A DNA stretch of 9,911 bases, taken from an uncultured Rickettsiales bacterium (GTDB lineage Bacteria > Pseudomonadota > Alphaproteobacteria > Rickettsiales > UBA1997). A program made the translations under genes and the position numbers. The stretch is from assembly GCA_944390875.1 (NCBI GenBank), contig CALXRO010000012.1:1-9911 (forward strand), given 5' to 3'. Every line of letters begins with the position of its first letter. Positions within the stretch are counted from its first letter, which is position 1. This document shows, in pieces, positions 1 through 6,495 of this stretch. Under the pieces are notes generated by a model that did no database searches, was not told where the DNA came from, and saw only the letters and a program-made list of their open reading frames with translations.

Positions 1-534
1 TTTCATTTGTCTTAATTTATCTTGATATTTTATAAAAACTTCATCTAACATATATGGTTCATAATTGTTTTTGTTCTTATATGTGCCATCTTTCTTTTTA
101 CTTATTATTTCAACATAATGTTTTGGATTATGTTCTTTTATATCAATACCAATTTCTTTCATTATTTGTTTTATCAAAGTAATTTGTTCATCTTGATCTA
201 TTATTATAAAATTTTTTTCAATATTTATAAAATCACCATGAACTCTTAATATTCTAGCTGCGATTGAATGAAAAGTATTTATCCACATATTATTTACATC
301 TAAATTTGTCATTTTTGCAACCCTATCTTTCATTTCATTTGCTGCTTTATTTGTGAATGTCACAGCTAATATTTCTGATGACAATGCCATATGGTTTTTT
401 ATTATATATGCAATTTTTGAAGTCAAAACACGGGTTTTACCAGTTCCCGCTCCAGCTAATAGAAGTAGTGGACCATCATTATATAAAACAGCTTCTAATT
501 GCTCTTTATTTAAGTTTTCTAAGATTTCTTGCAT
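1..534 (-). CDS. uvrD: UvrD/PcrA-type superfamily 1 DNA helicase, N-terminal part (runs off left edge)
   Basis: The 178 in-frame codons from ATG at 534 to the window edge encode the N-terminal 1A/1B region of a 3'-5' SF1 DNA helicase, a cytoplasmic ATP-driven enzyme used in nucleotide-excision and mismatch repair and in clearing stalled forks. Visible motifs are the Q-motif-like LNKEQ (8-12), Walker A GAGTGKT (28-34), motif Ia VTFTNKAANEM (58-68) and TFHS of motif Ib (87-90). The start is fixed by a TAA stop in the same frame two codons upstream. No Shine-Dalgarno sequence precedes it, but a good promoter lies just upstream at 558-585, so the leader would be very short. The gene is divergent from the exported-protein gene at 678. 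The remaining roughly two thirds of a normal UvrD lies outside the window, so UvrD, PcrA and Rep cannot be told apart here; uvrD is the likeliest name. Confidence 0.93.
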   Translation of the reverse strand, partial: MQEILENLNKEQLEAVLYNDGPLLLLAGAGTGKTRVLTSKIAYIIKNHMALSSEILAVTFTNKAANEMKDRVAKMTNLDVNNMWINTFHSIAARILRVHGDFINIEKNFIIIDQDEQITLIKQIMKEIGIDIKEHNPKHYVEIISKKKDGTYKNKNNYEPYMLDEVFIKYQDKLRQMK

Positions 535-557
535 AATTTAATTATATAAACAAAATA

Positions 558-585
558 AATATATTTATTTTAGGTTTTATGTCAA
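558..585 (-). promoter_or_regulatory. sigma70-type promoter for the helicase gene
   Basis: Reading the minus strand, a perfect -35 TTGACA (585-580) is followed after 16 nt by TATATT (563-558), five of six bases matching the -10 consensus. The expected start point near 551 leaves a leader of about 17 nt before the helicase ATG at 534. It lies back to back with the plus-strand promoter at 614-642. Found by eye only; AT-rich DNA gives many chance -10 boxes, but the exact -35 box and position support it. Confidence 0.6.
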
Positions 586-613
586 TAAATACAAATTTAT
601 TTAAGCTTTTATC

Positions 614-642
614 TTGATATTTTTAATAAAGTTTATTATAAT
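614..642 (+). promoter_or_regulatory. near-consensus sigma70 promoter for the exported-protein gene
   Basis: TTGATA (614-619, five of six) is followed by an optimal 17-nt spacer and a perfect TATAAT (637-642). Transcription would start near 649, giving a leader of about 28 nt that carries the strong ribosome binding site at 667-673. Confidence 0.7.
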
Positions 643-666
643 AAATCAACTGACTAATATTAATTT

Positions 667-673
667 AAGGAGG
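667..673 (+). promoter_or_regulatory. strong ribosome binding site AAGGAGG
   Basis: AAGGAGG ends 4 nt before the ATG at 678. It is the only full-length Shine-Dalgarno sequence I see in the window. Other genes here have AAGGA at best or nothing recognisable. It fixes the start of the following gene and suggests high translation. Confidence 0.8.
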
Positions 674-677
674 CACA

Positions 678-1331
678 ATGAAAAAAATATTTTTTTCAGT
701 TTTTTTATTATTTGGTTTTTTTATAAAATTTAAATATTCCAGTTATGCAAGCAATAATTGGACTTATTCTTATACTAGTTATTATCTCGGTGGAAATAAG
801 GTAGAATTTCCGATTTTGGCATTAAGAGATAAATCTAATAATGTTTCAGTTTTTATACATGTGCCTTATTCTAAATTTATAGTCGGCGAAAATGAAGAAA
901 ATATTAAAGACTGTGAAATTATAGATAGAAAATACGCATATATACAATATTCTAGATTCTATAATAAATTTACTTATTCTTTAGTGTCTTATGAGTATGA
1001 TTTTGTTGATCATGTACCTACTGGTAATAAAATTACTGCATATTTAAAAAGATCTGTAGATCTTAGATCGGAAGAAGGTCCATTTGTAGAATTTTCTATA
1101 AACAAGAATAGCATGTCTGATTTTAATGGTATTTCAAATGTTAATAAATGCGTTAGGAGATATGTTGAAAGTGAATTATGTGAGAAGTGGTATTTGAGAC
1201 CATTATTTGCGTTATCAGATATTTTATATAGAAATAATTTTAAATTTTTATTTTTAGGACCATTTGATTTTGCTGAAGATGTTGAACGTTTCTTTAGAAA
1301 AAATAATGATAGTGAAAATACAGAACAATAA
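678..1331 (+). CDS. Unrecognised exported protein, 217 aa
   Basis: I do not recognise this family. The protein begins with a typical Sec signal peptide: basic MKK, a hydrophobic core to about residue 16, and a plausible signal peptidase I site after SSYAS (residue 25). The mature part is rich in aromatic residues, Asn and Lys, with many alternating hydrophobic positions that suggest beta strands over residues 26-145, then a more helical C-terminus. Cysteines are at 79, 158 and 168, so a periplasmic disulfide is possible. There is no later membrane segment and no lipobox. The start is fixed by the AAGGAGG site 4 nt upstream, and a near-consensus promoter lies at 614-642. The gene appears monocistronic. 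It is probably a well-expressed periplasmic, outer-surface or secreted protein. The general plan recalls small invasion-associated-locus-B-like exported proteins of alphaproteobacteria, but I see no diagnostic motif and do not assign it. Confidence 0.85.
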   Translation: MKKIFFSVFLLFGFFIKFKYSSYASNNWTYSYTSYYLGGNKVEFPILALRDKSNNVSVFIHVPYSKFIVGENEENIKDCEIIDRKYAYIQYSRFYNKFTYSLVSYEYDFVDHVPTGNKITAYLKRSVDLRSEEGPFVEFSINKNSMSDFNGISNVNKCVRRYVESELCEKWYLRPLFALSDILYRNNFKFLFLGPFDFAEDVERFFRKNNDSENTEQ

Positions 1332-1343
1332 AAAGTAATTAAC

Positions 1344-1368
1344 AAAAAAGACACTGTTTCCAGTGTCT
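1344..1368 (-). terminator. Intrinsic terminator hairpin with GAAA tetraloop (copy 1)
   Basis: On the minus strand an 8-bp perfect stem AGACACTG/CAGTGTCT closed by a GAAA loop is followed at once by a T run (1348-1344, six T with the last stem base) and then G. It is the first terminator reached by transcripts leaving lptB, about 250 nt after its stop. It also ends the candidate small RNA starting near 1469. On the plus strand the same hairpin lies 17 nt after the stop of the exported-protein gene but is followed by CTCTAATAATAA instead of a T run, so it would be a weak terminator in that direction. Confidence 0.75.
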
Positions 1369-1369
1369 C

Positions 1370-1390
1370 TCTAATAATAAATAAAGGAAA
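1370..1390 (-). repeat. 21-nt dispersed block, copy 1
   Basis: Read on the minus strand this block starts TTTCCTTTA and ends TTATTAGA. It is identical over 21 nt to 9121-9141 on the plus strand, and both copies sit directly 5' of a terminator hairpin. Beyond the block the upstream sequences differ. Two GC pairs and a fixed length make chance identity unlikely even in AT-rich DNA. Confidence 0.7.
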
Positions 1391-1475
1391 AAATTAATTA
1401 ATATATTTTCTCAATAAAAAATATACCATGTGGAGTCATTATGAAATGATAAATAATAACAACTTACACACTAGA

Positions 1476-1504
1476 ATAATAAAAGCTCCAGTTAGCATTG
1501 TCAA
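1476..1504 (-). promoter_or_regulatory. Consensus-like promoter in the gap downstream of lptB
   Basis: Minus-strand TTGACA (1504-1499, perfect) is followed by a 17-nt spacer and TATTAT (1481-1476, five of six). No protein gene lies downstream on this strand before the terminator at 1368-1344, and the next minus-strand gene is the helicase far to the left at 534. The likely product is therefore a short non-coding RNA of about 126 nt. Confidence 0.45.
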
Positions 1505-1616
1505 GATGTTAATTAAATTGAATTTTTTTATTATTACATATTTAAAATAAATATAAATAACTGTAAATTATGCTGAAATTTAGCTATTTTGTGATTTTTA
1601 TACTATTTTAAAACCA

Positions 1617-2348
1617 TTAAATTGAAAAATTATCACCTAAATAAAATTTTTTTACTTTTTCATTATTTATTATTTTATCCCTATCACCAAACGCTAAAAT
1701 TTTACCATCGTGTACTATATAAGCCCTATCAACAACTGATAATGTCTCTCTAACATTATGATCAGTTATTAATATTCCTATCCCCATATTTTTAAGTTTC
1801 AAGATTATATTAATTATATCGTTTACAGCTATTGGATCTATTCCTGCAAATGGTTCATCAAGTAATATAAAAGATGGATTTGTTGCGAGCGCTCTAGCTA
1901 TTTCAACTCTTCTTCTTTCACCACCGGATAAAGATGAAGCTGATGATTTTTTTATATGAGTTATTGAAAATTCATTAAGTAATTCTTCAAGTTTTTTTAG
2001 TCTTTTATATTTATTTTTCTCGGATATTTCAAGTATTGAATATATATTATCCACAACATTCATACCCCTAAATATTGAAGTTTCTTGTGGTAAATAACCT
2101 ATTCCAGCTCTTGCTCTTTTATACATAGGCATATATGTAATATCATGTCCATCTAAATATATTTTACCGTCAGTAACTTTTACTAATCCAACTATCATGT
2201 AAAATGTTGTGGTTTTACCAGCGCCATTTGGTCCTAATAAACCAACTACTTCTCCTTGTTTTAGTGTTAAACTTACATCTTCAACTACTGTTTTATTACC
2301 ATATGTCTTTTTCAAATTTTTAACATCTATTATCCTATTTTCTATCAT
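1617..2348 (-). CDS. lptB: LPS export ABC transporter ATP-binding protein LptB
   Basis: LptB is the cytoplasmic ATPase that, with the LptF/LptG membrane pair, extracts LPS from the inner membrane and pushes it towards the outer membrane. Counting from an upstream ATG at 2357, the motifs are Walker A GPNGAGKT (42-49), Q-loop Q91, signature LSGGE (143-147), Walker B FILLDEP (163-169), H-loop H200, and the LptB-type end FYLGDNF. I chose ATG 2348 (243 aa) because AAGGA lies 8 nt upstream of it, whereas the ATG at 2357 directly abuts the AAGG and could hardly be used. The gene overlaps the lptA end by 14 nt, implying translational coupling, and is last in the ankyrin-rodA-lpxB-lptA-lptB operon. 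Length and motifs are normal for the family, with no sign of decay. Confidence 0.95.
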   Translation of the reverse strand: MIENRIIDVKNLKKTYGNKTVVEDVSLTLKQGEVVGLLGPNGAGKTTTFYMIVGLVKVTDGKIYLDGHDITYMPMYKRARAGIGYLPQETSIFRGMNVVDNIYSILEISEKNKYKRLKKLEELLNEFSITHIKKSSASSLSGGERRRVEIARALATNPSFILLDEPFAGIDPIAVNDIINIILKLKNMGIGILITDHNVRETLSVVDRAYIVHDGKILAFGDRDKIINNEKVKKFYLGDNFSI

Positions 2349-2853
2349 TGTATTCATCCTTAAGTTTGTTTATATCATCTAAAATAATTATTACTCTTTT
2401 ATCTAATTTATTTTGATTTTTTATACCATCCATTTTTGCATCATCAGTCTTTATATTATAAGTAAGTTTTTCTCCTAACATAACAAGACTATCATTATTC
2501 ATAACAACATTTTTTTCTATAGTTATTATTTCTTTTGTTAAATCGTAGTTACCTTTATCTCCTGTTACTGTCATTTTACCGTTGTCTAGTTTAACATTTT
2601 CATTAGCATATATATCTTCTATTTTTACTTTTTCGCCCGAATTTAATTTTTTATCATATTTAACTGACATATTATCAGCTTTTATCGTTATATTGCCATT
2701 TCTACATATAACATTACCAGAAAATAATATCATTTTCTTACGATCTTTTAAAATTATTTTGTCAGATTCTATTATAGTTTTGTTTTTGATATTTTTATCT
2801 TTTGAATAACAAATATTTGTATAAATTACAAAAATTATTAAAATTTTAAACAT
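2335..2853 (-). CDS. lptA: Periplasmic LPS-bridge protein LptA (OstA/YhbN family)
   Basis: LptA forms the beta-jellyroll bridge that carries LPS across the periplasm from LptC to LptD. The 172-residue protein has an N-terminal signal peptide (about 1-17, ending NICYS). A single OstA-like domain follows (about 27-145), with alternating strands such as [33 protein letters not shown] and [14 protein letters not shown]. The C-terminal tail is short and charged. The family has little strict conservation, so the call rests on this repeat-like strand pattern, the signal peptide, the size and the lptB neighbour. It overlaps lpxB by 8 nt at its start and lptB by 14 nt at its end. Only a weak AGG precedes the ATG, fitting coupled translation. 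The usual partner gene lptC is not in this operon. Confidence 0.88.
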   Translation of the reverse strand: MFKILIIFVIYTNICYSKDKNIKNKTIIESDKIILKDRKKMILFSGNVICRNGNITIKADNMSVKYDKKLNSGEKVKIEDIYANENVKLDNGKMTVTGDKGNYDLTKEIITIEKNVVMNNDSLVMLGEKLTYNIKTDDAKMDGIKNQNKLDKRVIIILDDINKLKDEYNDRK

Positions 2854-4003
2854 CTAACAACCTATATATTTCTTCAACAATTTTTTCAGATGATGAACTA
2901 TTAAGTTTAAAACCAAGTTTTTTTAAAACTTTATTGTTTGTTTTTATTTGTTCAAGTCTCAAATTTTCGTTTTCTATCATATTTGATGTACATTTAAATA
3001 TATTTTTTGGTTTACAATCACTAAGTATTAATTCTGGAATAACTTCTTTTTTTAAAATAATATTTATGATATTTGCATATTTTGTTTCTGAAAAAAATCT
3101 CAATATTTTAATTATAAAGTTTGTTAATTTACCAAATTTATATATGACTAATATTGGCACCGATGCAGCAGCTATTTCAAGTGTATTTGTACCGGATTTA
3201 GCTATTGCTAGTATTGAATTTTCTAATGATGTGTTTTTTTCTTCACGATTAGTGAATATTTTTACGTTTCTAAGTTTATTATCTTTTATGCTTTCCTGTA
3301 TTGTCTTGTATGTCTCTTCAGTAGCAAGAAAATTATAGCTAAAATCATATTTTTTATTTAATAACTTTATTGATTTAATTATGATTGGTAAAAGTCTTTT
3401 TACTTCACTCATCCTGCTGCCAACTGTTATCGATATAATTTTTGAATTTCTCTTATATTCAATATTTTTCCTATTAAAACTATATTCTATTGAATCAGAA
3501 TCAAAAATAGGGTGACCAACAAAAATTGTTTTTAATCCATACTTTTCAAAATATGGTGGTTCAAATGGTAATATACAAAACAGTCTATCATAGATTTTTG
3601 ATATTTTTTTTGCTCTGTTTTTTCTATATGCCCAAACACTTGGTGCTATAAAATGTACTTTTTTTATGATATTGTCTTTATCTAATTTTTTAACTTTTTT
3701 TGCAACTCTAAAACAAAAATCTGGTGAATCTATTGTCAATACTATATCTTGTCTACTTTTAATTATGTATTTTGCTGTTTCATTTATTCTTTTAATCAAT
3801 TTGAATATTTTTGGTAAAACTTCAAAAATACCCATAACTGATAATTCGTACATGTCAAATCTACTTTTAAAACCTGTTTTTTCCATTAATTTTCCGCCTA
3901 TACCTTCAATATCAAATTTGCTTTTATCAATTTTTTCTAATATTTTTGAACCCAATAAATCACCTGATTTTTCACCAGCTATTATAAAAAGTTTTTTCTT
4001 CAT
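2846..4003 (-). CDS. lpxB: Lipid-A-disaccharide synthase LpxB
   Basis: LpxB (glycosyltransferase family 19) joins UDP-2,3-diacylglucosamine and lipid X to make the lipid A disaccharide at the inner face of the inner membrane. At 385 aa it has normal length. Motifs seen: AGEKSGD (9-15), LTIDSPDF (89-96), APSVWAYR (120-127), PFEPPYF (146-152), VGHP (162-165), GSRMSEV (195-201), AKSGTNTLE (268-276) and KYANI (308-312) before VIPELI. The start overlaps the rodA stop in an ATGA arrangement, with AAGGA 7 nt upstream, and the end overlaps lptA by 8 nt. In many bacteria lpxB sits with lpxD-fabZ-lpxA; here it is placed between a wall polymerase and LPS transport genes. Its intactness implies that this organism still makes lipid A. 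Confidence 0.96.
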   Translation of the reverse strand: MKKKLFIIAGEKSGDLLGSKILEKIDKSKFDIEGIGGKLMEKTGFKSRFDMYELSVMGIFEVLPKIFKLIKRINETAKYIIKSRQDIVLTIDSPDFCFRVAKKVKKLDKDNIIKKVHFIAPSVWAYRKNRAKKISKIYDRLFCILPFEPPYFEKYGLKTIFVGHPIFDSDSIEYSFNRKNIEYKRNSKIISITVGSRMSEVKRLLPIIIKSIKLLNKKYDFSYNFLATEETYKTIQESIKDNKLRNVKIFTNREEKNTSLENSILAIAKSGTNTLEIAAASVPILVIYKFGKLTNFIIKILRFFSETKYANIINIILKKEVIPELILSDCKPKNIFKCTSNMIENENLRLEQIKTNNKVLKKLGFKLNSSSSEKIVEEIYRLLDV

Positions 4004-5127
4004 ATAGTTATCCTTATTTCTGTTTCCTTGTTTAAATCAACATTGAGAACAAAACCAAGAGATATTAAAGTTGTAGCAGTTATACTTCCACCATATGAAA
4101 ATAGAGGCAATGGTGTTCCAACAACTGGTAATATTCCAGTTATCATACCTATATTGATAAAAAAATGGCAAAAAAGATTAATAAAAATTCCTGAAACTAT
4201 AACTCTACCAAATGTATGCTTACATTTAGTTATTATATAAATCATCATAATAAAAACTGTTAAAAACAATAATATAACTGTTAGGCTGCCAATAAAACCA
4301 AATTCTTCACATAATATAGTAAATATAAAATCAGTATGTTTTTCTGGTAAAAACTCAAGTTGTCCTTGGGTTCCCTTAAGAAAACCTTTACCCCAAATGC
4401 CGCCAGAGCCTATGGCTATTTTTGACTGCATTATGTTATAACCACTATTTAAAGGATCACTGTCTGGATTAATAAATGTTATGATTCTTTGTTTTTGATA
4501 GTCATGCAAGATAAACTTCCAAGTAAAAGGTATAGACAGTAAGATTAATATAAAAAATATAATAAATTTTTTTATAGCAACTCCTACAAAAAATAATATT
4601 GATATTGTGATTGCAGCCAATATCAACGCTGTTCCTAAGTTTGGTTGTTTTAGAATTAGTAAAAATGGGATAATAAATATTAAAATAGGAATTAATAATT
4701 TTTTGTTATTGTTTATATCTTCTTGACTACATTGAAAAAAATATCTTGCTAAAGCTAATATTAATCCTATTTTCATAAATTCCGAAGGTTGTATTCTTAT
4801 AAAACCGAAGTTAATCCATCTTGTTGCACCCATGGATTTATGTCCTATAATAGCTACCAATAATAATAGAAATATTGATAAAAAATATATTATATATGAA
4901 TTTTTGAACCAAAAGTTTATATCTGTCAAAGCTATCAATATTGTTATAGGAAGGAATATAAAAAAATATATTGCTTGTTTTATAAACCAAGGTTTAATGT
5001 TTCCACTACTTGCGGAGTATAGTGTAGACATACCTATTGTAAATAATACACAAAAAACAATTATTAGATTAATATTTAATTTATTTAGTTTGCTTACTAT
5101 TGATTCTTTTAAAATTTCATAACTCAT
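4000..5127 (-). CDS. rodA: Peptidoglycan glycosyltransferase RodA (SEDS family)
   Basis: RodA polymerises lipid II into glycan strands during side-wall growth, working in the inner membrane with a class B penicillin-binding protein (PBP2). The 375-residue protein has about ten hydrophobic segments and the SEDS landmarks GATRWI (100-105), PSEFMKI (114-120), KQPNLGTAL (160-168), GYNIMQSKIAIGSGG (229-243), FLPEKHTDFIF (259-269, with the presumed catalytic Asp at 266) and GTPLPLFSYGGS (337-348). The short N-terminus and the neighbours favour RodA over FtsW. It starts 9 nt after the ankyrin gene and overlaps lpxB by 4 nt. No clear ribosome binding site is seen. The matching PBP2 gene is not adjacent in this window, unlike the common mrdA-mrdB pair. 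Confidence 0.94.
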   Translation of the reverse strand: MSYEILKESIVSKLNKLNINLIIVFCVLFTIGMSTLYSASSGNIKPWFIKQAIYFFIFLPITILIALTDINFWFKNSYIIYFLSIFLLLLVAIIGHKSMGATRWINFGFIRIQPSEFMKIGLILALARYFFQCSQEDINNNKKLLIPILIFIIPFLLILKQPNLGTALILAAITISILFFVGVAIKKFIIFFILILLSIPFTWKFILHDYQKQRIITFINPDSDPLNSGYNIMQSKIAIGSGGIWGKGFLKGTQGQLEFLPEKHTDFIFTILCEEFGFIGSLTVILLFLTVFIMMIYIITKCKHTFGRVIVSGIFINLFCHFFINIGMITGILPVVGTPLPLFSYGGSITATTLISLGFVLNVDLNKETEIRITI

Positions 5128-5136
5128 TTTACTTCA

Positions 5137-6426
5137 TCATTTTTTTAAACTCATAATATATTGCTGAACTACTCTTTTGCCATATTTTATACATAAAGAA
5201 TTGACCGTGTCACCATTTATGTTTTTAACTGTAGTATCTGCTCCAAACTTTACAAGATAGATTGATATTTTATCATCGGAATTTTTTATTGAGTATAAAA
5301 GAGGGGTATCACCAAATTTATTGCTTATATTTATGTCTGCGCCACTATTTAACAACATTTGTACCATTTTAAAATCTTTATTTTTAACTGCTATATGCAA
5401 AGGAGTATTTCCTTCAGCATCTTGTTTATTTATTGAAACACCAGCATATATCATATATTTAACAAGATTATATCTTGATTGTTCAACACAAAATACAAAA
5501 GCTGTCCTATTTGAGTCTAGCATAAAATCCGGATTTTGAGCTTGTTCAATTACGCCTCTTAATACTGCTAAATCATTTGCCATAATAGCTTTTCGTGCAA
5601 TATCTTGTATATCTGCTGTTGTTATTATACTTGGTATATGTCTATTTTCTTCACTTCTTTTAAATGTCATTATTTCTTCAGGTATATCAGTTGTGTTAAA
5701 ATCAATAATATTTTTTTCAACTAACATGAGGACCGGTATATTAGATTCACTATTTGCTCCTTCTTTTTTTATATTCGTCTGATTATTTATGATGTTTTTA
5801 TATTCTTCAGAAAAAAGAAAATCCTCAGATACTCCGGTGTCTGTTATTTTGTAAATATCATTTATTATCTCTTGTTTCGTAACTGTATCACTATTTTCTA
5901 GATTTTTTTGTTTATTATTTTCAGATATTACTTCTTTATTTTCTTTTTTTTCATCTACCTTAGTTTTTTTAATTTTTTTGTTATCATCATCTTTTTTCCC
6001 CTCATTGTCTTTTTTCTTCTTTTCTTCTTCTTTTTTATTATCTTTCTTTTTTTCTTTTTCTTCTTCTTTCTTATTATCTTTTTTCTCTTGTTCATCTTCT
6101 GTTGGTTCAGGTTCATCCTCTAGTAAAACATCAAAATCATCATCTTCAACAGTATTATTTGTTCCTTTTCTTAATTCTTCCTCATTAAATAATTTTTTCT
6201 TAAAATCGTTTATATCATTTTGTTCATCATTTTGATTTTTTGGAACTGATCCTTCATTATTTTTATTATTGTTTGAATCTGGGTTTGAGTTATCGTTTTG
6301 TACATTTTGTTGAGTTTTTGTAACTGTGGTATTTGTTTTATTGTCATTTTGAACTACATTATTACCATTACAATAATCAGAAAAATTCATAAATATTAAT
6401 ATTAATAAAAAATAAAAAAACAGCAT
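5137..6426 (-). CDS. Exported ankyrin-repeat protein with long charged low-complexity region
   Basis: The 429-residue protein opens the envelope operon. It has a hydrophobic signal peptide (about 1-21, ending DYCNG), then an Asn/Gln-rich stretch (22-70). An acidic patch (94-113) is followed by a Lys/Glu/Asp tract (114-175) containing an imperfect repeat of the form KKDNKKEEEK. A linker follows, then ankyrin repeats from about 270 to 405. The best repeat is 337-370, with GNTPLHIAV and MLLNSGADIN; repeats at 306-336 and 371-403 flank it and a degenerate unit lies at 270-305. Ankyrin repeats bind proteins; the partner cannot be read from sequence. Its place nine bases before rodA suggests a periplasmic role linked to the envelope, but a host-directed secreted effector is equally possible given how common such proteins are in intracellular bacteria. 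ATG 6426 gives the full signal peptide; an internal ATG (residue 13) would shorten it. Confidence 0.88.
   Translation of the reverse strand: MLFFYFLLILIFMNFSDYCNGNNVVQNDNKTNTTVTKTQQNVQNDNSNPDSNNNKNNEGSVPKNQNDEQNDINDFKKKLFNEEELRKGTNNTVEDDDFDVLLEDEPEPTEDEQEKKDNKKEEEKEKKKDNKKEEEKKKKDNEGKKDDDNKKIKKTKVDEKKENKEVISENNKQKNLENSDTVTKQEIINDIYKITDTGVSEDFLFSEEYKNIINNQTNIKKEGANSESNIPVLMLVEKNIIDFNTTDIPEEIMTFKRSEENRHIPSIITTADIQDIARKAIMANDLAVLRGVIEQAQNPDFMLDSNRTAFVFCVEQSRYNLVKYMIYAGVSINKQDAEGNTPLHIAVKNKDFKMVQMLLNSGADINISNKFGDTPLLYSIKNSDDKISIYLVKFGADTTVKNINGDTVNSLCIKYGKRVVQQYIMSLKK
5978..6085 (-). repeat. Purine-rich AAA/GAA/GAT tract inside the ankyrin gene
   Basis: The coding strand here is almost pure purine, encoding residues 114-149 with two near-copies of KKDNKKEEEK and a weaker third unit. 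Runs of A and of GAA triplets make it a candidate for replication slippage; changes by whole triplets would alter the length of the charged spacer without breaking the frame. Confidence 0.6.
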
Positions 6427-6440
6427 CCAATTAGTTGATT

Positions 6441-6455
6441 TTTATACACTATAAG
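6441..6455. promoter_or_regulatory. Possible divergent promoter core between the ankyrin operon and murJ
   Basis: The 69-nt gap between the two divergent genes contains a perfect inverted repeat TTATA-CAC-TATAA (6442-6454). It supplies a -10-like TATAAG (6450-6455) facing murJ and TATAAA (6446-6441) facing the ankyrin gene. I see no good -35 box at the right distance for either, so the site could be a promoter core or an operator. Both operons must be transcribed from this gap unless readthrough occurs. Confidence 0.3.
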
Positions 6456-6495
6456 CTACCATAAAATAATATAAAATCAAGTTTTATTAGAATTA

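Larger units (their letters stand above)
1344..1469 (-). ncRNA. Candidate small RNA, about 126 nt (copy 1 of a possible two-member family)
   Basis: A consensus-like promoter at 1504-1476 would start a transcript near 1469 that runs through U-rich sequence, a 21-nt block shared with 9121-9141, and the GAAA-loop terminator hairpin. The interval has no convincing coding frame: a 13-residue frame from an ATG at 1439 has no ribosome binding site. The RNA would be convergent with the mRNA of the exported-protein gene, and its terminator overlaps that gene's 3' untranslated region. Alternatively the region is simply the 3' tail of the lptB transcript. Expression is inferred, not seen. Confidence 0.3.

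Noticed and set aside
353..541. Plus-strand 62-codon frame
   Set aside because: It lies antisense to the helicase Walker A and motif Ia region, which are clearly coding on the minus strand.
678..1331. Assignment to the invasion-associated-locus-B family
   Set aside because: Size and export signal fit, but the expected cysteine pattern and conserved core are not evident, so the protein is left unassigned.
1428..1550. Plus-strand frame of 40 codons (MWSHYEMINN...)
   Set aside because: No ribosome binding site near the ATG, composition typical of random AT-rich DNA, and it overlaps the opposite-strand promoter and candidate RNA.
2349..2357. First ATG of lptB (246-residue form)
   Set aside because: It directly touches the AAGG site with no spacing; the ATG at 2348 is 8 nt from AAGGA.
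5908..6235. Plus-strand Phe-rich and Ser-rich frames
   Set aside because: They are the antisense reading of the Lys/Glu tract in the ankyrin gene and have no independent support.
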